A stretch of 64,000 bases of DNA, taken from Fomitopsis serialis (lineage: Eukaryota; Basidiomycota; Agaricomycetes; Polyporales; Fomitopsidaceae). Below the pieces are notes generated by a model. The model was not told the DNA's origin and searched no databases. It worked only from the letters and a program-made list of their open reading frames with translations. Of this stretch, positions 35,784-45,760 are shown piece after piece. The translations under genes and the position numbers were made by a program. The stretch's first letter is position 1, and every line of letters starts with the position of its first letter. The stretch covers positions 124,001 to 188,000 of the forward strand of contig NW_025955010.1 in assembly GCF_022376445.1 (NCBI RefSeq). Direction: 5' to 3'.

Positions 35784-37281
35784 ATGCGGGCGATTCTTAT
35801 TAAGGACGGCAAAGGTCCCATCGAGAACCTCTATCTCGGCGAGACCGAGAAGCCTGGCCCTAAGCCGGGGGAAGTCCTGGTCAAGGTAGGAAGCTGATCT
35901 CGATATCCCTCCGTCCACTCATAAGCGTGCCTCCAGGTCAAGGTCTTCGGCCTCAATCGCATGGATGTTCTTCAACGGGAGGGCAAGTACCCCCTCCCTC
36001 CGGGCGCGTCTACCATCCTAGGTGTCGAATTCTCCGGGCATATAGCCGGACTCGGCGAAGGCGTTACCGACTGGAAGGAAGGCGATGAAGTATTCGGTCT
36101 TGCCTACGGAGTGAGTCCCGCAACATTATTTTTGAAAGTGTTGATGCCTGATACCATCATCCTCGTCGCAGGGCGCGTACGCGGAGTTCATCACTCTCCC
36201 AGAGACAAATGTCATGAAGAAGCCATCGCACCTTTCGTGGCACGAGGCGGCGAGCATCCCGGAGAATTTCCTCACCGGTAATACGGCTTGTATGTCAACG
36301 TGGGATCTGCCACTGACGTCCAGCAAAAAGCATTCCAGGCTCTGGTTGTCATCGCCGAAGTGAAGAAGGGGGACGACGTTCTCATTCACGCGGGTGCATC
36401 GGGTGTTGGCGTCGCTGCGATTCAACTCGCCCGGCTCTATGGCGCGTAAGTCTGCTTTTGCCCGTCTCAGATTGAGAGTTCAGAGACCAGTCTAAATGCT
36501 CGACTGTTTTAAGCAACACGGTTACCGCCACCGCTTCAACCCAAGACAAGCTTGACTGGCTGCTCTCCATTCCCAATGGCGCTACGCATGTCGTCAATTA
36601 CAAGACCGAAGATTTTGCGGCGGAGGCCAAAAAGACCACTGGCGGTAAAGGTGTCGACGTGATAATTGATTTCGTCGGCCAGAGCCATTGGCAGAAGAAT
36701 ATTGACGCTCTCGCCGCTGACGGAAGAATGACCATGCTCGGCTTGCTCAGCGGTACGAATATGTCTGTCGCGCTGCATCATTTGTCAGACTCAACCCCAA
36801 AACGTTGACAGGCGGCGAAGTTGAGAAATTCAGTCTGGGCCCTCTATTGTACAAGCGACTTCGCATTCAAGGGTCCACGCTCCGCGCTCGCTCCCCGGCT
36901 TACCAAGGCGACCTTGTGAGGAAGTGAGCACGTCTCAGTCTGTACAATCCACCTGGTGATTGAACCATTCCTTTTTCCAGATTCCGGGATGGTGTTCTTA
37001 GCCACATCACTGGCAGTGCTGGAGACGGCGAGGTGCGAACGTACATCCACAAGGTGGGAGAAATTCCTATTTTCTCACAAAATAAATTGACATCATCATT
37101 TTTACCCCTCGTCCTCGACACATGCCCCGGGTGCAGACTTATCCGTGGACAGAGATACAGGAAGCACACCGTGAGATGGAGGCCAACAAGAATAGGTCAG
37201 TGGCACGTGTCACTGGATGGACCTGCTTTTGACGCGATGCTGTAATATTTCAGTGGAAAAATCATCGCGGAGGTTGTGTAA
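35784..37281 (+). CDS. Zinc-independent quinone oxidoreductase / MDR-family NADPH dehydrogenase
   Basis: A medium-chain dehydrogenase/reductase of the quinone-oxidoreductase type (PIG3/TP53I3-like), reducing quinones or enones with NADPH in the cytosol. Start [20 protein letters not shown]; then [76 protein letters not shown], the nucleotide-binding [20 protein letters not shown] (AxxGxG), [20 protein letters not shown], and [20 protein letters not shown]. The C-terminus [18 protein letters not shown] joins SGKIIAEVV, stop 37279-37281, the usual end of this family. The structural-zinc cysteine cluster is absent. Six or more short introns splice in phase and no frame break is needed. Confidence 0.92.
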
Positions 37282-37343
37282 GAATATAACTGTAACAGTC
37301 CGTGTAAGTGCAGCAAGTCACCGCTGCGGCTCACAACCAGCAT

Positions 37344-37580
37344 ATGTATGTGTCTCAGAACCTGAACCATGCATCTACGTTGGCAACGTCTGGACCTGCT
37401 GGTGTGGTGCAAGAAGCTGGCCTGCGTCAGCCCATCTTCCGTGACTTTGGCATGGAAGCCGTCAACTATGCCGGTATTATGTTGGGGTCTACAGCACGCT
37501 ACGGTGCCGACAACTCGGTCATCATCGAATCATCAACGCACAAATTTGTTTCTGTGGTTTCCGCGACAACCATGATGTGA
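37344..37580 (+). CDS. Short hypothetical ORF downstream of the oxidoreductase
   Basis: A 78-codon open frame (MYVSQNLNHASTLATSG ... stop 37580), open further upstream without a start codon. The middle part (RDFGMEAVNYAGIMLGSTAR) and end (THKFVSVVSATTMM) have balanced composition and look coding, but no family is recognised. It may be a terminal exon of a degraded gene or element, or a small independent gene. Low confidence. Confidence 0.25.
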   Translation: MYVSQNLNHASTLATSGPAGVVQEAGLRQPIFRDFGMEAVNYAGIMLGSTARYGADNSVIIESSTHKFVSVVSATTMM

Positions 37581-39164
37581 CTCGGCCTGACGTTTTTCAG
37601 CAGCCTGTCCGGACAGTTCCTCACCCTGGCTTCTCTCGGTGCTTATCGGGACTTGCATCTTCCTGACCTCAACTCTCCGTCCAACTCTCGGCCTGCACAT
37701 CCTGCATCCGACCCCAGCACCCCCTTCTCACTGGCTCCGTCTCTCGTCCTCCTCGGGATTCACCTATCCTGGTGATATGCAGCATCGGGCGAGTCAATGG
37801 AAGAAGCTTCTGCCATTCATTCATTCATATTTTGTTCGCCATGGCTTCTCGCTTCCCCACCGATATATCACCTCGAATCGGCGATAACCTCGTCTCCTCC
37901 TCTCTCTTTGCTTCGCTCACATCGCGTGCTCCTGGGAGCCCGACGTCGATCGGGCTGCGTGTGTGTTGGCGCCAGGCTAATGCTCCGACTTCACGCTTCG
38001 CAGTGGCAGATAGGCTCCCCGATAACTGACCGGAATGAAGCTAAGGCCAGGGGACGGAGGATGCGTGAACTTCTAAACTATGGTAACGAAGTTCTCGCGG
38101 GAGAGGCCTTGACGCTGGTATGACTGACCCAGAGGCATAGTAGGTCGAGTTTGCCGCCTTGGACCAACGGCGGACGAGCTCCCATGGCCCGGACGCCTTC
38201 AGGTGGACCGATACGGGTGGCCACGATGCATGGGGCTTCGCACATGTCTGAGTCAGTCTGACAGACTCCGTCCCCAATTCGTGGAGGTAACGCTCCTTCC
38301 TGAAGGTTGTACAGGTGATTTTCAGATGACCAGGCGCATATCAACTCTGACCGCGCGCTTCTCTGCGATTTGCCCCAGTTGTCCGCCTTTGCCCGCCTGT
38401 CAACATGGAGACCGTTTGAATCAACATTAGGGTCCTGTGAGAATGCCTCTGACTATCGTGTTCCGACACGATGGTCTGAGCCGGGAATGACTTGCTCGGG
38501 GTCGACAGCGAGGGAACGCCCCTTACCGCAGATCATCCCGTCCACCCTGCGGATTCTCTCATGGATACACCCGCACAGACGCCGCTTGCGTGGTTCGCCC
38601 GAAAGCGCTGTCCTTACAAACCACTCAGCAACTTCTGAGCGAGAACCTGCCTGGCGTTTCACTCTCGAACTGGAAACCCATTGCCGCCCAATTGCTTCCA
38701 CCAATCATGAAACCGCGAGGGCGGTGCAGAGCATCACCTTTTCCAGACGCCTCAGGCTCTCTGGTTCCGCTCAGCGGCTCAGGGCCTTGATGCATCTCGA
38801 TTCTCTCATGTCAAACTGTGCATTAAATCGCAGAAGCTGATCTCAGAGTCAGAGCGCGCCGGGCGCCCCAGTGGTACGCTTGGCCGCGTCACGGCCTACT
38901 GGCAAGGGGTGTCCATTAACTGATGCATTCCCGCGCGTTCAGTTGGAGGGGATCACGGCCGGGTAACAGCCACGTCCGAAGATGTTTCGCAGGCACATCA
39001 GGTTACGATGTTGAACGGGGCGCTGCGTATAAGAAGTCTGTGCACGAGCGGCGATAGCTCTCCTCAGCACCCAAACCACCCACGAGCAACCGTACCGCCC
39101 GACCGCACATCCAGCGAAGATCGCATCGACCACTACTTCGCCTCTTCCTCATCCTCGTTGCATC
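37581..39164. other. Gene-poor interval
   Basis: About 1.6 kb in which only short open stretches with no recognisable domains occur on either strand. The last 150 bases are the leader of the tiny PVFF gene; a TATA-like tgcgtataag lies at about 39024-39033. Confidence 0.4.
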
Positions 39165-39317
39165 ATGCAGTCCGACTCTGCCGTCCTCGTCTCGTACAAC
39201 GCGGCTGTCGCCGTCGCATCATCTGCTCCCGCGTCGAACTCCCCTGCACCTAGACCAAATGGGGGAGCGTCCAACATTCGCGGGCTTGCGAGCTCGTCTG
39301 CTCCTGTCTTCTTCTGA
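39165..39317 (+). CDS. Tiny protein (50 aa) ending in SSSAPVFF
   Basis: An uninterrupted 50-codon frame: MQSDSAVLVSYNAAVAVASS, an Ala/Ser/Pro linker, then NIRGLASSSAPVFF-stop at 39315-39317. A TATA-like box sits about 135 bases upstream of the ATG, and a pyrimidine-rich leader precedes it. It shares with the minus-strand gene at 33491-33799 both the layout (short Ala/Val/Ser segment, low-complexity Ser/Pro/Asn middle) and the exact PVFF end. No signal peptide, no cysteines, no CaaX box, so it is not a hydrophobin or a mating pheromone precursor. Function unknown. Confidence 0.5.
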   Translation: MQSDSAVLVSYNAAVAVASSAPASNSPAPRPNGGASNIRGLASSSAPVFF

Positions 39318-41289
39318 GCACATCGGCACTGCGTGCAGGAAAGGTACGATGGCCGATAGTCACGTCTCGAGTAGAGTTGACGATGTCCTATAGACGATGG
39401 CGTTGTGCCGTCGCGACAAATTCCCATCTGCCAGTGCGCCCGCGGGCGTCACGACACCTATCGTTCTCGCGCGGAATAGAAGACACAACATTGCCCCTCG
39501 GCATCTCTTCCACCATGGTTGACCAGCTCCTCACCCGGCCTCGTTGACACCTACATATACTGTATATATCTAGACTACTCGAGATAACTTAGCGGACTAT
39601 TATTACGACCCCACGAACTAATTCTCGACGGCATATGTACCCGTACGCTAGTGTTACGTTGTATAATGAAGATGTGTAGTGAGTCCTAGAAGTACAGTAA
39701 TAATCGAACATCGCATCCTGCGTTACAAGTTGCATTGTTTGGCCATCATGAAAGCTACAGGATATACCCACGCGTAAGAACCAATACCAACCCAGCAGAC
39801 AACACTGCCATTGAACCGCGCGCATCCAGTCATAACAAAGCCAAGAAGCTTCCTCGATGTAAGTCATGGATCCTAATATAGGGTGGTTCTCCAATGGTTC
39901 CGAGAACGAAACCTGGCAGATAAGGACACGTTCACGCGGTGCCGGCGCGGTGGAACACTTTGCACAACCACACCGAGTAGCCCTTGTGTCCCCGAGACAA
40001 TTGGTCGCCAGCGGTTCAGTCACCGGCTGCGGAAACTTCCTCTGACAAGTGATAAATATCGCCTGTACATGTGTGTTGCCTGCCAGTGCGTATCATGCGT
40101 ACGACACGCAAGCTGTGCCTGCATACGGATATATGTCATACATGACTCACCGGGACGTCGCGGAGCCGGTCACGAACTCGCAATTGGTGTAAAACGGCGC
40201 TGTGAAAGACAGAAGGTTCAATGACGCCTGCGGACGCGCATATGGAGCAGGCGGCGTATCGACCAACGTGCGGGGTAAGAATGTACTTTTTTGAAGGTCG
40301 TAGTCATTTCTCGACAGACCTGAGACAAACGAGGCTCTCCATACCCGCACAGCCCTATTAGTAGCCTTCGTTGCCGACCACAGGGTAGCGACAAGCGCAG
40401 AGCGCGTACGTAGTCGGGGCCTCCAGACTTGTCAAGCGCCTTAGACAGCGAAGGCTGAATGAAGCATTCCGGAAGCTAGGACAATTGTGGATTCTTCCAG
40501 GCATATGTTATCGACGATCGTCATAGAGGTATGTCTGAAGTGTCCGCCGAATCAAGATCGGCCTGCCTGAGAGGAGAGTGTAGATGAGTTGAGGCGCCGT
40601 ATTGCGTGACAGCCCGAACTTACCGGACGACGTGGATACAATTGTGGTGAGCATTCTCATGGAAAGATCAACATTGTACTCACCCAGAATCAGCGCATGA
40701 CCGCTGTCTCACTGGGCTTTCATACGTATGCCGGATTATACAGTTGAAGGCGCGCTCGATCGGATTCCCGCGAGCCTTCGGTTCGGTACCTGGTGTATCT
40801 CCGTCAATCGAACATCGGTAGCACGCTGGACCACACTCTTCGAGATAATCTGTTATGACAGAGGTAGCCGTGGTGCGCGGAAGTAGCCTTGAATCTTGAT
40901 ATAATATGCCTTCAAGTTGCACATAGCCGACCATTGGCAGCCCGCAGTGCCGGGCATCTTGAATCTGGCCTAGAGAGTGAAGTTGAACGTCGTGTCCTCA
41001 GGAGGTGATCTTACAAGGAAATTTCAGCACAGAGCAAGCTCCAGCCTGAGAACGGCGGTGTTAAGTCAGATCTTTGAAACGATGAGACGTAACTTAGCCT
41101 GAGAGACACTGACCTACTGTGACGAGGACAGATAGAGTCAAGGTAGAGCTAGTTTGCGTCGCAGACCATAAGAGCCGACAAGGCGTCAGGTAGAGCACCA
41201 GTAGAGCATGTAGAGAAAATGTAGAAAAAATGTAGAGCAAGGTCAAATCCGGCGATCCACGTGCCCTACTACTTCATATGTGGCATAAA
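39318..41289. other. Gene-poor interval before the repeat pair
   Basis: About 2 kb without an assignable gene. A 144-codon minus-strand open stretch (39589-40023) has unusual Cys/Trp/Tyr-rich composition and no domain. Near 41190-41240 there is a short run of gtaga-containing units (gtagagcaccagtagagcat ... aatgtagaaaaaatgtagag) just before the repeat copies. Confidence 0.4.
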
Positions 41290-43636
41290 CTAGCCGATGC
41301 CCGTGCTCCGCTACGGGTATGCGCTTTCGAATAAATCATTCACATGGCGGGGCGAGTGCTCGAAAAGTGTGACTGTCCTAATTTGCAAGCGTAGGCGACT
41401 TCTGTAAGAGACTGATATTAATTGAAAGGCCACTCAGCCGCCTCCCTTCGGGAGTCGGCTTCGTGGCCCCGTGCCAGTTTGTGGAATACCAACTGTTCGG
41501 GAGTAAGTCGATCTGCCTCGCCTGTCTCCCCGGGCAACATGATCAAGAGATTGCAACACAGAATGGGTGGTATGCAGGCATTACGTGCAGCACACCCATG
41601 CCCATGGCCTCTCCGAGTAGGCCTACTCCATCGATTGCCGAAAAGCTGGTCAGTCATTGTATACCTCCCGACGCTTGCTCTACATACCATATGTATTCGC
41701 TCTCCTCGCTCGCCCGCGCCTGTCCTCGCTGAGTCGTTCTCGTCGTGCTGTTGGGTACCGGGGAGCTCTGGCTTCGCGCGCTCGTCCCGCACCACCCTTG
41801 CTCACCATGCTCCTCTCATTGGGTGCATACTCGCTGCCAACCACACCTGCTGTGGCACTCAATGCAGTCTGTGGGCGGTGATGAACTCCATCAGTCGCCG
41901 GACTCAGGAAACATCATTAATTTAGCTCGAACGTACATTTATCAGCTATACAAATTCGCCTTCATGAGCAGCTGTTAGACCACGCAGACGCACCGTTCGA
42001 CCACCATAACCGCTCGCAGGCCATATTAATGCACCCAGGGAAGTGCCTCATCACTGCAGCGGCCGGTAAGGGGTGGACAGTGTTGCCCCGATCTGGGCAT
42101 GTACTTTGCATACAATCATAACCCAGACTCGGAGTGGGAGGGGCGTAGGGATGCCTGCGTAGTCATAGTCAGTGTGTCTGTCTGTGTAGTGGTGCGGGTG
42201 GTTGTCAAGGTAGAAGCATACAGTAATTTTAGCAGAACTGTCACTCGGACTGAAGGAACGCGGCCTGATGGCTCACATACTTGTTTCTCACTGTTCGTCA
42301 CCGTCCACATGAGATGCAGAATGACGTGTCGAGCGTTCCCATGCACCGCGTCCGACGCAACGGGCCCAAGCAGACTCGAGAGCGCGTTGTGCTTGCATCC
42401 TCGGTGTTGCCGCGCGTCGTACCTGACACTCGCTCGACCTTGCTCGACCTTGCTCATCCTCGCCCATCTCATTCCCTCATCCTCGCCTGTCTCATTCCCT
42501 CATCCTCGCCCGTCTCTGCCAGCCATTCACCCTTCCCTGCCCACTCGCTCCAGTCCACGCACGTCATTTTCTAGCCCTCCCTGCTCGTACCTACGCCCGC
42601 GCCCGTGATCCGCGAGTCCGCTGCGCTTCTGCCCTGCATGCTCGCCGAACATTCGCCCTCGCCCTTGCTGTGCGTATCGTGGCTCGCTTGGGATCCCACT
42701 CGCTCGCCTCTGTCGGCCGTGTCTGCGCGCAGTGGGTGTCCGCCCAGCGCACTCGCAGTCGAGGGTGTGCCAGTGTGCTGTCGCCTGTCCACTCGCCTGC
42801 CCGATCAGCCGCTCTCCCGCCCATCCACTCGCTTGCTTGCCCGTCCGATTGCCTGTCCACGCCTGCTCACCTGTCCGGCGGCTCGCTCTGCGCGCGTTCG
42901 TCGGCCGTGTCTGCGTGCTGGGCATTCGCCCGGTGCGCTCGCGGTCGGCGTGTGCGTCGCACTTCATGTTGAAGCCACGGCGACTGCGCCCTGCGCCTGC
43001 CCATTCTCCCATGCCTCCGACTCCTTCGCTCAGGCACGGCGGTCCGTTCGTCGGCCGTGTTTTCGCGTTGGGCATTAGCCCTCAGGCTGCGTGCTCGCGA
43101 TCGTCGTGCGTTGCGCGTCGTGCGTTGTGCTGCACGTCGCCGCGTTCTGTGCCTGCAATTAGCTCGCTCGCTCGCATGTATCTGCACTCACGGCGCCCAT
43201 CTCCATCGCTGCGCTCGGTACATTCCTGTCACTCGTGAAAGTACTGACTGACCCCTTCATTCTCGTCGCTTTGCTTGTCCGTGTCCTCCTCGCCCTTTTC
43301 TCCAGATTATCTGTCACATGCTGCTCGTTGATTTCTGTGCCTTACCGCTGCCCTGCTGGTCCGCGCGCTCCCATGCCATAGTGAGAAGTCGACTTAAGTG
43401 CCGCGGCGAGTCTGAGTAATGAATTAATGAGGAAGGATGCCAGGTAACCGGTAGGTGTTGCGGCTAGCGCGAGCTCGGAGCGCTTGAGAGGCTCGGGCAG
43501 CGTTCGGGCGTCCGTCTCTCAGCCAATGAGAATGTCTCTAGCGTTTGTCTCTTGCTTCTTGTCTCGTCTTCTTGTCTCCAATGTTTGTCTTAGCGTTTGT
43601 CTCGCGTTCCCACGTTCACGCCTCTTGTAGAGTAGA
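41290..43636 (+). repeat. Non-autonomous repeat element, copy 1 (about 2.35 kb)
   Basis: The first of two head-to-tail copies. It begins with a 34-nt block (ctagccgatg cccgtgctcc ...) able to form a CCCGT/ACGGG hairpin, carries a 41-nt hairpin at 41428-41468, a central C-rich low-complexity region (about 42410-43200) and ends cccacgttcacgcctc-ttgtagagtaga. Relative to copy 2 it has about 380 extra bases (roughly 41740-42125). Many long open frames here are products of GC-rich composition; none encodes a recognisable transposase, reverse transcriptase or helicase. Family unresolved. Confidence 0.75.
41428..41468. repeat. 41-nt near-perfect hairpin in repeat copy 1
   Basis: Outer arms GGCCAC/GTGGCC, inner arms AGCCG/CGGCT and TCCC/GGGA closing on a TTC loop (cUUCGg-like). 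Only two short mismatched steps interrupt the stem. Identical to the hairpin in copy 2. Confidence 0.8.
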
Positions 43637-45414
43637 CTAGCCGATGCCCGTGCTCCGCTACGGGTATGCGGAGTTCGATTGCAACTTACTTATATCTCCG
43701 AGTCGGTTACATTACTTATAGCTTCGAGCTCATGGCGGGGCGAGAGTGCTGAATGATGGTGACCGTGTTAATTCGCAAGTGTAGGCAACTTCGTAAGAGA
43801 CTGATAATTGAAAGGCCACTCAGCCGCCTCCCTTCGGGAGTCGGCTTCGTGGCCCTATGCCAGTCTGTGGGATACCAACTGCTCGGGAGGTACCTCGACT
43901 GACAGATGTCTCCCCGGGCAGCAGTAAGGGAGACAGGATGGGTGATATGCACACGTCACGTACGGCACAACTATGCCCATGGTCTCTCCGAGTCGGACCA
44001 CCCTATCGATTGCTGGAAAGCTGATGAGTCGTTGTTTGCCTCCAGAAGCTCGCTCTACATACCATATTCGCACTTCTCTCACTCGCCCGCGCCATTGCTC
44101 GATGGGAGGAGCGTACGGATGCCTGTGTAGTCGTAGTTGGCGTGTCGGTGTGGTGATGCGAGTGGACGTTACAGTAGAAGCATTCAGTAAGTTCAGCAAA
44201 AGGGATCTGATAGCAACATACTTCTTTTCCGCTATTCGTCGTCGCCTACATGAGATGCGGGATGGTGTCGAGTGTTCTCATGCACCGGCAGCACCGCGTC
44301 CGACGCAACGGGCTCAAGCAGACTCGAGCGCGCGTTGTGCTTGCATCCTTGGTGTTGCCGCATGTTGTACCTGAAATTCACTCGTTCTTGCTCGACCGGC
44401 CCATCTCATCCCCTCGTCCTCACCCGTCTCTGTCAGTCATTTGTCCTTCCCTGCCCACTCGCTCCCGTCTGCGCCCGCGGGCCATCTGCTGGCTCTCCCT
44501 GCTCGTAGCTATGGGTCCGCATATCGGCTGCGTGCGCGTCCGTCAACTGTGCCTGCGTGCGTTGGGTGTTCGCCCAGCGGCGCGCTCACGGTCGAGGTGT
44601 GTCAGTGTGCTGTCGCCTGCCCACTCGCCTGTTCGCCCGCACGCTCTCCCGCCCATCTACTCGCTTGCCCGTCCACACCTGCTCATCTGCCCGCATGCTC
44701 GCCCGCCTGTCCGCTGGCTCTGCGCGCGTTCGTTGGCCACGTCTGCGTGTTAGGCATTCGCTTGGCGCGCTCGCGGTCTGCGTGCGCGTCGCGCTTCATG
44801 TAGCCGCAGCGACTGCGTCTTGCGCCTACCCATTCTCCCATACCTCTGACTCCTTTGCTCAGGCACGGCGGTCTGTTCGTCGGCCGTGTTTTCGCGTTGG
44901 GCATTAGCCCTGCGTGCTCGCGATCGTCGTGTGTTGTGCTGCATGTCGCCGTGTCCTGTGCCTGCAATTAGCTCGCCCGCTCGCGTGTAATTGCACTCAC
45001 GGCGCCCGTCTCCATCGCTGCGCTCGGTACATTCCTGTCACTCGTAAAAGTACTGACTGACCCCTTCGTTCTTGTCGCTTTGCTTGTCCGTGTCCTCCTC
45101 GCGCTTTTCTCCAGATTATCCATCACATGCTGCTCGTTGGTTTCTGTGCCTTACCGCTGCCCTGCTGGTCTGCGCCTTCCCATGCCAGAGTGAGAAGTCG
45201 ACTTGAGTTAAGTGCCCCGCGCGAGTCTGAGTGATGAATTCATGATGAAGGATGCCAGGTAACCGGTAGGTATTGCGGGCAGTTGCGCAAGCTCGGAGCG
45301 CTTGAGAGGCTCGGGCAGCGCTCGGGCGTCCGTCTCTCAGCCAATGAGAATGTCTCCCATGTTTGTCTTAGCGTTTGTCTCCGGTTCCCACGTTCACGCC
45401 TCTTGTAGAGTAGA
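43637..45414 (+). repeat. Non-autonomous repeat element, copy 2 (about 1.78 kb)
   Basis: Direct repeat of copy 1 starting exactly where copy 1 ends, with the same 34-nt opening block, the same 41-nt hairpin (43814-43854), the same C-rich middle (about 44380-44960) and the same ending (about 45220-45414). Flanks are diverged by substitutions and small indels. It ends about 290 bases before the 5' UTR intron of RPAP1, so it sits at that gene's promoter edge. Confidence 0.75.
43814..43854. repeat. 41-nt near-perfect hairpin in repeat copy 2
   Basis: Base-for-base the same as the hairpin at 41428-41468, although sequence on both sides differs between copies. Confidence 0.8.
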
Positions 45415-45701
45415 TAGATCGCTTTGGCGCCGCCCTCATCTCCCCTCAGCCTGCCTCATCGCTCAGCCCTGCCTCTGACAACCGTACACTCAGTCTACGT
45501 TTCTTCAGATAGGCTGAATTGAAGAATCTTCAAAGGTTTATGGCCAGTACACTTGGTATTCACCTATTACCGCCAACGCTACCCAGGGTGCCGGGTTTAC
45601 GGATACAGACTCGCGCCTGCCTGCCTGCCTTGGTGCTTCGTTGCGCTATAAGTAGTTAGAGACGTTTCTCGCGTCTTTCACGACTGCGTTCAAAACTTCT
45701 G

Positions 45702-45758
45702 GTGAGTCTCTTGCCTCCAGCCGTTAAACCTGAGGACTTCGCTAATCAATTATCCCAG
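45702..45758 (+). other. 5' UTR intron of RPAP1
   Basis: Donor gtgagt at 45702, branch-like gctaat, acceptor tatcccag ending at 45758, two bases before the ATG at 45761. Upstream sequence (to about 45415) contains the promoter, next to the end of repeat copy 2. Confidence 0.65.
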
Positions 45759-45760
45759 CT

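Noticed and set aside
39165..39317. Mating pheromone precursor
   Set aside because: Small size fits, but there is no C-terminal CaaX cysteine; the protein contains no cysteine.
42099..43251. Several overlapping open frames of 100-180 codons on both strands
   Set aside because: They lie in the C-rich low-complexity part of the repeat copies, overlap in all frames, differ between copies by frame-changing indels and contain no domain.
44219..44967. Open frames in repeat copy 2, up to 167 codons
   Set aside because: Same reason: GC-rich composition lacks stops; frames are not conserved relative to copy 1.
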